Source: UBA1206 sp045643125 (lineage in GTDB: Bacteria; Bacillota; Clostridia; Oscillospirales; CAG-382). Taken from it: a DNA stretch of 10,967 bases. The position numbers and the translations under genes are program-made. Below the pieces are notes generated by a model. That model worked only from the letters and a program-made list of their open reading frames with translations, ran no database searches and was not told the DNA's origin. Location of the stretch: the NCBI GenBank assembly GCA_045643125.1, contig JAZUKE010000058.1, forward strand, positions 1 to 10,967. The letters are read 5' to 3'. Shown in pieces: positions 1 to 4,431 of the stretch. The stretch's first letter is position 1, and every line of letters starts with the position of its first letter.

Positions 1-9
1 ATTGGAGGG

Positions 10-48
10 TCAAATCTCGTGGGCCCTCCATACACGATTCATTTTCAT
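10..48 (-). CDS. possible 12-aa leader peptide at left edge
   Basis: Downstream of the strong minus-strand promoter at 100-128 there is an SD-like stretch (complement of 53-61, GGGGTGATC), then ATG at 48-46 and a frame of 12 codons (MKMNRVWRAHEI) ending in TGA at 12-10. A second ATG at 31 opens another frame (MEGPRDLTLQ...) that runs off the window, but I see no ribosome site for it. A 7-bp inverted repeat (3-9 with 24-30) covers the end of the short frame. It could be a leader peptide, the 5' end of a gene broken by a stop, or untranslated leader. I do not recognise the sequence. The promoter and SD are clear; the coding call is weak. Confidence 0.25.
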   Translation of the reverse strand: MKMNRVWRAHEI

Positions 49-99
49 ATATGATCACCCCTTTATATGTATTTTCTGCTTACAAACAACAACATAAGT

Positions 100-128
100 T
101 TTATAACACATTTTGCTTAAGTTGTCAA
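100..128 (-). promoter_or_regulatory. sigma-A promoter reading off the left edge
   Basis: On the minus strand, -35 TTGACA (128-123), a 17-bp spacer, and -10 TATAAA (105-100) preceded by TG at the extended -10 position. The predicted start is near 93. It drives whatever gene lies left of the window, through the SD-like site at 53-61. Confidence 0.75.
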
Positions 129-178
129 GAGCGGAGAACTGACGAAAAAGTCCTCGGCTTCCGACTAATATTAAAAGG

Positions 179-347
179 AATGAAGCGTTTGCTTCGCAAA
201 CATGAAGCAGAAACCTTGCGGTTTCTATGAAGCGCTCACTTCGTTCGCATGAAGCGAAGCGCACCGTTTCTTTTCCGTGTGCCGTAAGGCACGCTTCATA
301 GGGCGAAGCCCTGCTTCATTTTTCATGCACCGCAGGTGCGCTTCATT
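179..347. repeat. hairpin-array repeat element, copy 1
   Basis: A 169-bp element bounded by the 9-bp inverted repeat AATGAAGCG (179-187) and CGCTTCATT (339-347). Inside, TGAAGC occurs four times in direct orientation (181, 203, 228, 250) and GCTTCA three times in inverse orientation (293, 313, 340). Between these punctuation marks sit short inverted repeats, for example GTTTGC/GCAAAC, AGAAACC/GGTTTCT, GTGCC/GGCAC, AGGGC/GCCCT and GCACC/GGTGC. It matches copy 2 (488-656) almost everywhere except the centre (about 266-277). All reading frames through it look like artefacts of the repeat. It resembles a REP- or MITE-type non-autonomous element; no transposase is in the window. Confidence 0.8.
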
Positions 348-348
348 G

Positions 349-375
349 AAAAAAGCACCCACCGGGTGCTTTTTT
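349..375. terminator. bidirectional intrinsic terminator, copy 1
   Basis: A 12-bp perfect stem (AAAAAAGCACCC / GGGTGCTTTTTT) around the loop ACC, with A and T runs that serve as a U-tract on either strand. It ends the short minus-strand transcript expected from the promoter at 461-489. It lies one base outside the repeat and is identical to the hairpin beside copy 2. Confidence 0.8.
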
Positions 376-455
376 CTGTATAAGTGCGACCAAAAGATGC
401 GTTTTCAAGGTAAAAAATCGGGAAATGTACATCTCGACCAAATGGGGATTTGTCG
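349..455 (-). ncRNA. candidate small RNA (~105 nt)
   Basis: A near-consensus minus-strand promoter (461-489) predicts a start at about 454. The first strong terminator on that strand is 349-375, so the expected transcript is about 105 nt. Near its 5' end is an inverted repeat, TCGAC-AAAT / ATTT-GTCGA around CCCC (complement of 434-456, one bulge). The octamer CGACCAAA occurs twice on the plus strand (387-394, 435-442). The only frame starting inside (26 codons from the ATG at the complement of 426-428) has no ribosome site and ends within the repeat, so I prefer an RNA product. The family is not recognised. The promoter and terminator are seen directly; that they form one gene is inferred. 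Confidence 0.4.
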
Positions 456-460
456 AAGTA

Positions 461-489
461 ATTATAGCATAAAACCGACGGGAAATCAA
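461..489 (-). promoter_or_regulatory. sigma-A promoter between the two repeat copies
   Basis: On the minus strand, -35 TTGATT (489-484), a 17-bp spacer and -10 TATAAT (466-461), with TG at the extended -10 position. The -35 overlaps the first two bases of repeat copy 2 (488-489). No protein gene lies between it and the terminator at 349-375. Confidence 0.7.
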
Positions 490-656
490 TGAAGCGTTTG
501 CTTCGCAAACATGAAGCAGAAACCTTGCGGTTTCTATGAAGCGCTCACTTCGTTCGCATGAAGCGAAGCGCACCCGTTTTCCTTCATGTGCCGTAAAGCA
601 CGCTTCATAGGGCGAAGCCCTGCTTCATTTTTCATGCACCGCAGGTGCGCTTCATT
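488..656. repeat. hairpin-array repeat element, copy 2
   Basis: The second 169-bp copy, in the same orientation as 179-347, with the same AATGAAGCG/CGCTTCATT ends and the same series of short hairpins separated by TGAAGC or GCTTCA. By hand alignment the two differ at roughly ten positions. Most lie in the non-palindromic centre (575-587); one changes GTAAGGCAC to GTAAAGCAC. Identity continues past the right end through the adjoining terminator to the edge of the tRNA. It therefore sits at the 3' end of the tRNA-Gln transcription unit. Confidence 0.8.
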
Positions 657-657
657 G

Positions 658-684
658 AAAAAAGCACCCACCGGGTGCTTTTTT
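658..684. terminator. bidirectional terminator downstream of tRNA-Gln
   Basis: The same 12-bp stem with ACC loop and A/T flanks as at 349-375. On the minus strand it begins two bases after the tRNA CCA end (686), so it is the natural terminator of the tRNA-Gln transcript. Confidence 0.85.
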
Positions 685-685
685 C

Positions 686-760
686 TGGCAGGGATAGTTG
701 GACTTGAACCAACGATGCAGGAGTCAAAGTCCTGTGCCTTGACCACTTGGCTATATCCCT
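686..760 (-). tRNA. tRNA-Gln (anticodon UUG)
   Basis: The reverse complement folds as a full cloverleaf. The acceptor stem is AGGGATA/TATCCCT, the D-stem GCC/GGC, and the anticodon stem CAGGA/TCCTG with loop CTTTGAC, giving anticodon TTG (reads CAA and CAG, glutamine). The T arm is GTTGG-TTCAAGT-CCAAC. The discriminator is G and the CCA end is encoded. It is a single-gene unit, with a consensus promoter at 776-804 (start near 769) and an intrinsic terminator directly downstream at 658-684. It has 75 nt including CCA, a normal length for a tRNA with a short variable loop. Transfer RNA for glutamine decoding in translation; no irregularity is visible. Confidence 0.95.
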
Positions 761-775
761 TCGTCAAGTATTGGT

Positions 776-804
776 ATTATAATCTAATCGCGCCCGTTTG
801 TCAA
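776..804 (-). promoter_or_regulatory. consensus promoter of tRNA-Gln
   Basis: On the minus strand, a perfect -35 TTGACA (804-799), a 17-bp spacer and a perfect -10 TATAAT (781-776). The expected start, about 769, leaves a leader of about 9 nt before the tRNA 5' end, as is usual for stable RNA genes. Confidence 0.9.
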
Positions 805-875
805 GGTTTTTTTCCATTCATATAAGCGACGGATAAAAATTTTTATGCATAAAGCAAAAAATGTTCTCATATTCC

Positions 876-904
876 TTGACATACAGATAAAATTATGCTA
901 TATA
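876..904 (+). promoter_or_regulatory. promoter of the DUF1508 gene
   Basis: -35 TTGACA (876-881), 17-bp spacer, -10 TATATA (899-904) with TG at the extended -10 position. The start is expected near 911. The leader (about 77 nt) contains the palindrome ACGTACGT at 938-945, which could be a protein site. An in-frame ATG at 895 lies inside this promoter, so it cannot be the real start of the downstream gene. Confidence 0.8.
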
Positions 905-987
905 TTGTATCAGTAAGGTATGTTGTGCCGTATATTGACGTACGTTACGACAAAATAACAAAATTTGTAAAAAAAGGGAGAAAAACA

Positions 988-1365
988 ATGGGAAAATTCG
1001 TAGTTAAAAAGACAGCAACCGGATTCAAGTTCAACCTCAAAGCCGGCAACGGCGAAATTATCGCCACTTCCGAAGTTTACACCACCAAAGCAGCCTGCCT
1101 CAACGGTGTAAAGAGCGTAGCAAAGAATGCCCCCATCGCTAATTTTGAAGACCTCACCGCAGAAGAAGTCGTTGCGGCAAAATGCCCGAAGTTCGAAATG
1201 TACACCGACAAAAAAGGCGAATTCCGTTTCAGACTCAAAGCTACCAATGGTGAAATAATCGCCGTTTCCGAAGGCTACGTTGCAAAAGCAAGCTGCCTCA
1301 ACGGTATCGAAAGCACCAGAAAGAACGCCGCTGAAAACAAAGTCGAATTCGAAGAAGAAAAATAA
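988..1365 (+). CDS. YegP-like protein with two DUF1508 repeats
   Basis: A 125-residue protein with two tandem DUF1508 (YegP) units, at about residues 8-48 and 70-115. The repeats share the pattern F-(N/R)-LKA-NGEII followed by SE-Y and CLNGI/V. DUF1508 units are small beta-beta-beta-alpha modules found in ones, twos or more; their biochemical role is not established. No signal peptide or membrane segment is seen, so it is probably cytosolic. The start at 988 follows the SD AAAGGGAG by a normal distance. The frame stays open upstream to 895, but that extension overlaps the promoter and has no ribosome site. The gene is monocistronic, with its own promoter (876-904) and terminator (1469-1507). 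The acidic tail (EEEK) is typical of small soluble proteins. The family call is firm; the function is unknown. Confidence 0.88.
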   Translation: MGKFVVKKTATGFKFNLKAGNGEIIATSEVYTTKAACLNGVKSVAKNAPIANFEDLTAEEVVAAKCPKFEMYTDKKGEFRFRLKATNGEIIAVSEGYVAKASCLNGIESTRKNAAENKVEFEEEK

Positions 1366-1382
1366 TCGTTTTGCCATAATAC

Positions 1383-1407
1383 GAAACGCAGGTTCGCCCT
1401 GCGTTTC
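1383..1407. repeat. 25-nt hairpin, copy 1
   Basis: Perfect inverted repeat GAAACGCAGG / CCTGCGTTTC around TTCGC, 17 bp after the DUF1508 stop codon. The identical 25-nt sequence recurs at 1656-1680. Without a T-run after it, it is more likely a 3' stabilising hairpin or repeat than a terminator. Confidence 0.7.
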
Positions 1408-1468
1408 AGACCGAAGACAAACTCGTTGCTTGCGCCATTGAAACGCAAATAGAATAGAGCAAAAGAGT

Positions 1469-1510
1469 AAAAGTGTACTTTTATCCGAAGGATGAGAGTA
1501 CACTTTTGTA
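1469..1510 (+). terminator. terminator of the DUF1508 gene
   Basis: An 18-bp stem (1469-1486 with 1490-1507) around the loop GAA, ending in a TTTTG tail. Two positions pair as U-G on the plus strand but would be A-C mismatches on the minus strand, which favours plus-strand RNA. It is bracketed by a 10-bp inverted repeat, GCCATTGAAA (1434-1443) and TTTCAATGGC (1537-1546). Confidence 0.7.
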
Positions 1511-1548
1511 ATAGGAATTCTTGATTTTATTAGAATTTTCAATGGCTT

Positions 1549-1600
1549 CGACGAAAAACTCGACTGCCGTAGCCATCTACGGCGACGCTCGTTTTTCGCC
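1549..1600. repeat. long imperfect inverted repeat
   Basis: CGAAAAAC (1552-1559) pairs with GTTTTTCG (1591-1598). Inside it CCGTAG (1567-1572) pairs with CTACGG (1577-1582) around CCAT. No gene overlaps it. It belongs to the hairpin-dense stretch between the DUF1508 terminator and the candidate RNA at 1706-1956. Confidence 0.5.
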
Positions 1601-1629
1601 GAAATCAACTTCGTTTGTCTCAGTCTGCT

Positions 1630-1687
1630 CAAATTGCAGACTTTGTCTGCAATTTGAAACGCAGGTTCGCCCTGCGTTTCGTTTTTT
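1630..1687 (+). terminator. tandem hairpins ending in a T-run (25-nt hairpin, copy 2)
   Basis: First hairpin: CAAATTGCAGA / TCTGCAATTTG around CTTTG (1630-1656). Second: the 25-nt hairpin identical to 1383-1407 (1656-1680), followed by G and six T (1682-1687), a good plus-strand intrinsic terminator. No plus-strand gene begins between 1510 and 1630, so it may be a backup terminator for DUF1508 or the end of an unseen short transcript. Confidence 0.6.
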
Positions 1688-1702
1688 ATAATGCCGCACG
1701 GC

Positions 1703-1744
1703 GATACAGAAAAGATCGCGGAACGTCCATTGGGACGCTCCGCG
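1703..1744 (-). terminator. minus-strand terminator of the candidate RNA
   Basis: A 12-bp stem (1744-1733 with 1728-1717) around CAAT on the minus strand, followed by UCUUUUCUGU. The pair 1738/1723 is G-U on the minus strand but A-C on the plus strand, so the hairpin is fully paired only in minus-strand RNA. Confidence 0.5.
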
Positions 1745-1956
1745 TAAACCCACCATGGGCCGTAACAATCGGGGAACGAAACCCTGCCCAAGCAGGACGG
1801 TGCGCTCTCCGCCGCTTTGTGCTTCCAACATCCGTGACGCAGGTGCGCCTTGCGGCTTGAACAGCTGCGGACGGGAGGCCTGCATTCCCGCGAACGGAAT
1901 ACGCGCTCCTTTTTCGTAAATGTGGGTTTTTACCCGAAAGCCTCGAACCGGGCAGG
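1706..1956 (-). ncRNA. candidate structured RNA, family unknown
   Basis: The region 1690-2035 has no convincing protein frame but a rich fold. A closing stem pairs 1783-1789 with 1950-1956 (CCTGCCC/GGGCAGG). A second stem, 1875-1879 with 1940-1944, encloses two small hairpins (1884-1900, 1924-1935). A third, well-paired arm spans 1832-1874 (CCGT/ACGG, CGCAG/CTGCG, GCC-TTGC-GGC). An alternative local hairpin (1783-1787 with 1792-1796) competes with the closing stem. On the minus strand a -10-like CATAAT (1968-1963) places a start at about 1956, exactly at the closing stem; the -35 is poor. A terminator on the same strand (1744-1717 plus U-tract) gives about 250 nt. No open frame follows on this strand before tRNA-Gln, so a free-standing RNA is more likely than a riboswitch. 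I looked for 6S, SRP, RNase P and tmRNA hallmarks and found none convincing; 6S is the closest by size and isolation. Confidence 0.4.
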
Positions 1957-2039
1957 ATGTACATTATGCCTTTCAGACACAACGTGCATTATTCATTCCG
2001 CTTTCGCGGAATACGATGTGCTTTTCGTGCGTGATCGGT

Positions 2040-2336
2040 TCAGTTATTTTCTTCTTCGCCGTCGTATGCTTCGTCAAGGTCGATCTCGTTCATAAATTCG
2101 TCCTCGAAAGCGTCCGCGACTCTGTCAAATTCTTCATCGTCGTCGATGGTCACAAGGTTTTCTTCGCCGTTTTCGTCGATCTCGACACGCAGGATAACGT
2201 ATTCGTCGTTTTCGTTTTCGCACGGTTCAAACGCGACGTACACCTTTCCGTCGATCTCCATATCGCCTATGACGTAAAATTCGGTCTCGTTGCCGTCTTC
2301 GTCGGTAAGTGTGATTCTGTCTTCGTTTTCGTTCAT
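2040..2336 (-). CDS. DUF1292 family small acidic protein (YrzB-like)
   Basis: A 98-residue, very acidic protein beginning MNENEDRITLTDEDGNETEF. The opening is characteristic of DUF1292 proteins (B. subtilis YrzB type): an I-L/V-DE-G-E motif followed by a beta-rich core (FYVIGDMEIDGKVYVAFEPC) and residues such as EYVILRVEIDENGEENLVTI. About half of the last 40 residues are D or E. The family is widespread in Bacillota and has no established biochemical function. In many genomes it lies beside ruvX/yrrK and yrzL; here it stands alone, divergent from the cdaR-ftsEX cluster. The start at 2336 has the SD GGGGGA 8 nt upstream and a good promoter at 2374-2402. There is no signal peptide or membrane segment. 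No clear terminator follows; a GAAA-loop hairpin (1995-2012) lies 28 nt after the stop but lacks a U-tract. Confidence 0.88.
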   Translation of the reverse strand: MNENEDRITLTDEDGNETEFYVIGDMEIDGKVYVAFEPCENENDEYVILRVEIDENGEENLVTIDDDEEFDRVADAFEDEFMNEIDLDEAYDGEEENN

Positions 2337-2373
2337 TATATTATTCCCCCGTTCTTTGTTTTTCTATGCTGCT

Positions 2374-2402
2374 ATATTATCATAACGCTTCCCCGTTGTC
2401 AA
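2374..2402 (-). promoter_or_regulatory. promoter of the DUF1292 gene
   Basis: On the minus strand, -35 TTGACA (2402-2397), a 17-bp spacer and -10 TAATAT (2379-2374) with TG at the extended -10 position. The start is expected near 2367, about 30 nt before the start codon. Confidence 0.7.
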
Positions 2403-2511
2403 GTGTTTTAATGCCCGTCGTATCTGTTTTCGGACGCCCGAAAAACGCAAAATCCGACACCGCAGAGAGAGCGCAGACGAATCGCACACCCGTTTTGGGT
2501 AAAATCACAAA

Positions 2512-2527
2512 AAAATTTATAAATTTT
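2512..2527. promoter_or_regulatory. 16-bp perfect palindrome upstream of the cluster promoter
   Basis: AAAATTTATAAATTTT is a perfect 16-bp palindrome ending 22 bp before the -35 box at 2550. It could be an operator for the adjacent regulator gene or an A/T-rich UP element. In the same divergent spacer there are also hairpins at 2427-2444 (TTTTCGG/CCGAAAA) and 2488-2500 (ACCC/GGGT). Binding is only inferred. Confidence 0.3.
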
Positions 2528-2549
2528 CGGTTAAATTCTTCAAAACACC

Positions 2550-2578
2550 TTGCAAAAAATCAAAAATTATTGTATTAT
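2550..2578 (+). promoter_or_regulatory. promoter of the regulator-ftsEX-lysS cluster
   Basis: -35 TTGCAA (2550-2555), 17-bp spacer, -10 TATTAT (2573-2578). The start is expected near 2585, giving a leader of about 60 nt before the SD AAGGGAGAAGG and ATG at 2647. It is the only clear promoter I found ahead of the seven co-directional genes. Confidence 0.65.
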
Positions 2579-2646
2579 AGATTAGATTGATATATATACA
2601 GGCGTTTTTTGAACAGAATGAAAAGAGATGAAAGGGAGAAGGCACT

Positions 2647-3732
2647 ATGTCTAACAAGTTATTTCAAGGGCTTATTTATCAGATGAAAGATTCAACCGAC
2701 CGTCTTATCGGCGTTGTTGACGAAAAAGGCACCGTTATTGCGTGCAGCCAGCTTTCCCACATTGGAGAAGTAAGAAGCGACGTCGTTGACGAGATAGCTT
2801 ATACCTTTGAAACAGTTGTAATTAACGGCTATACCTACAAATCCGTCGGCACGCATACAAGAGCCGAATTCATCGTATTTGCCGAAGGCGACGATGACCT
2901 CAGCCGCACCCTCGCTTCAATGATATCCGTCGCGGCGACGAACCTCAAAACTCTCTACGACGAAAAATACGACAAATCCAATTTCATCAAAAACATCATA
3001 CTCGACAACATACTCCCCGGCGATATCTACATCAAGGCAAAGGAACTGCGTTTCGACAGCGATATCAACCGCATAGTCTACCTTATCCGCTTCCACAACA
3101 AGGGCGACGTCATCCCCTTTGACGTCGTGCAGAACCTTTTCCCCGACAAGACGAGGGACTATGTGATCTCCGTCAGCGAAACGGATATCGTGCTTGTGAA
3201 GGAGCTTAAAACGGCGTCCGAGAACAAATCGGTGGAGACTTATGCAAAATCAATAGTCGATACCGCGTCCGGAGAATTTTATTACAGAGTGACAGTCGGC
3301 GTCGGCTCGGTCGTCACGAACATAAAAGAACTCGCACGCTCCTACAAGGACGCGCAGATAGCGCTTGAGGTCGGAAAGGTATTCGATAACGAAAAGAGCG
3401 TGATAAGCTACGAAAACCTCGGTATCGGCAGACTTATCTATCAGCTTCCCTCCACTCTCTGCGAAATGTTCCTGCAGGAGGTCTTCAAGAAAGGCTCGCT
3501 CGAATCGCTCGATCACGAAACCCTTATGACTATCCAGGCGTTCTTCGAGAATAACCTCAACGTGTCGGAAACGAGCCGCAAGCTGTTCGTTCACCGCAAC
3601 ACCCTCGTTTACCGTCTTGACAAGATCAAGAAGGTCACGGGACTTGATCTGCGTGAATTTGAGCACGCGATCACGTTCAAAGTAGCTCTTATGGTCAAAA
3701 AATACATCTCGTCCAAGCCCAATATTTATTAA
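2647..3732 (+). CDS. CdaR/PucR-family transcriptional regulator
   Basis: A 361-residue protein with the layout of CdaR/PucR-type regulators. An N-terminal sensory-like region comes first (about 1-110; MKDSTDRLIGVVDEKGTVIA looks like a PAS- or diacid-sensor-like start). A middle CdaR GGDEF-like domain follows (about 130-245, with VTVGVGSVV and SYKDAQIALEVGK). The C-terminal PucR helix-turn-helix (about 295-355) has the hallmark run SRKLFVHRNTLVYRLDKI at 310-327. Family members bind DNA through this C-terminal HTH and often respond to small metabolites; the ligand here cannot be told. There is no membrane segment. It sits 21 nt upstream of ftsE in the same direction and probably shares its transcript, so it may control the division cluster or itself. 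The start at 2647 has a strong SD. The family assignment is confident; the target and the signal are unknown. Confidence 0.85.
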   Translation: MSNKLFQGLIYQMKDSTDRLIGVVDEKGTVIACSQLSHIGEVRSDVVDEIAYTFETVVINGYTYKSVGTHTRAEFIVFAEGDDDLSRTLASMISVAATNLKTLYDEKYDKSNFIKNIILDNILPGDIYIKAKELRFDSDINRIVYLIRFHNKGDVIPFDVVQNLFPDKTRDYVISVSETDIVLVKELKTASENKSVETYAKSIVDTASGEFYYRVTVGVGSVVTNIKELARSYKDAQIALEVGKVFDNEKSVISYENLGIGRLIYQLPSTLCEMFLQEVFKKGSLESLDHETLMTIQAFFENNLNVSETSRKLFVHRNTLVYRLDKIKKVTGLDLREFEHAITFKVALMVKKYISSKPNIY

Positions 3733-3753
3733 GCCTTTATCAGAGGGTAATTT

Positions 3754-4431
3754 ATGATAACCTTTCAGAATGTGTCAATGGTCTATCCCAACGGTACCGT
3801 TGCGCTCCGGAACATCAATCTCAAAATCAACGACGGCGAATTCGTCTTCATCGTCGGCAGATCCGGTGCCGGCAAAACGACACTCACCAAGCTGCTGCTC
3901 TGCGAAGAAAAGATCAGCAGCGGAAAACTGAAAATAAACAAATATTCGCTTGAAAAGCTCAGAAAACGCAAGATCCCATATCTTCGCCGCACGCTCGGCG
4001 TGGTTTTTCAGGATTTTCGCCTTTTCAACAACAAGACCGTGTACGAAAACGTAGCCTTCACGCTCCGCGTAATGGGGATAAAGCGGTCGGAGATCGAAGA
4101 GCGCGTCACCTTTTTCTTAAAGCTCGTTGAGCTGACGGACAAGGCTGACCGTTTCCCGAGCGAGCTTTCCGGCGGTGAACAGCAGAGAGTCGCTTTTGCC
4201 AGAGCGCTCGTGAACAACCCGCAGATAATCATTGCCGACGAGCCGACGGGCAACGTTGACCCGGATATGTCGATCGACCTTATGGATCTGCTCATCCGCA
4301 TCAACAAGCTCGGCAAAACGGTCATAGTCGTCACTCACGAAAAAGAACTCGTTGACCGTTACAACAAGCGCGTTATAACCATTCACGACGGCGAAGTGGT
4401 GTCTGACCGTGCGGGAGGATATGCGGAATGA
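3754..4431 (+). CDS. ftsE: cell-division ABC ATPase FtsE
   Basis: A 225-residue ABC ATPase, the normal size for FtsE. Walker A is GRSGAGKT (35-42), the Q-loop glutamine is Q86 in FQDFRL, the signature is LSGGEQQ (138-144), Walker B is IIIADE (158-163) followed by PTGNVD, and the H-loop histidine is H195. All catalytic residues are present. FtsE pairs with FtsX at the inner face of the membrane, and ATP binding and hydrolysis gate peptidoglycan hydrolases outside the cell during division or elongation. Its stop codon overlaps the ftsX start (ATGA at 4428-4431), which implies translational coupling. LolD/MacB-type ATPases look similar, but the FtsX and peptidase neighbours settle the call. The SD AGAGGG precedes the start by about 8 nt. 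Confidence 0.95.
   Translation: MITFQNVSMVYPNGTVALRNINLKINDGEFVFIVGRSGAGKTTLTKLLLCEEKISSGKLKINKYSLEKLRKRKIPYLRRTLGVVFQDFRLFNNKTVYENVAFTLRVMGIKRSEIEERVTFFLKLVELTDKADRFPSELSGGEQQRVAFARALVNNPQIIIADEPTGNVDPDMSIDLMDLLIRINKLGKTVIVVTHEKELVDRYNKRVITIHDGEVVSDRAGGYAE

Noticed and set aside
179..656. CRISPR-like regularity of the TGAAGC punctuation
   Set aside because: The repeat unit is only 6-7 bp, it switches orientation at mid-element, and the intervening pieces are palindromes shared between copies rather than unique spacers. There are no cas genes.
277..825. Several 60-80-codon frames through the hairpin-array repeats
   Set aside because: They share near-identical pieces because they translate the repeat copies, and they cross terminators and tRNA-Gln. 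There are no ribosome sites and no family resemblance.
895..987. N-terminal extension of the DUF1508 protein from the ATG at 895
   Set aside because: It overlaps the extended -10 promoter (876-904), lies before the predicted transcript start, and has no SD. The start at 988 has a good SD and matches the family.
910..1791. Long (293-codon) minus-strand reading frame
   Set aside because: It lies antisense to the DUF1508 gene and runs through its promoter, terminator and several hairpins. The translation is low-complexity and F/G/V-rich, as expected of a shadow frame, and there is no ribosome site.
1706..1956. Riboswitch or T-box in front of a gene
   Set aside because: No open frame follows on the minus strand before tRNA-Gln, the next gene on the plus side points the other way, and no T-box or known aptamer core was seen.
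1690..2035. Reading frames on both strands (for example 1686-1982 minus, 1615-1860 plus)
   Set aside because: They are mutually overlapping, Arg/Ala/Pro-rich translations without ribosome sites or family features. The inverted-repeat content argues for RNA structure instead.
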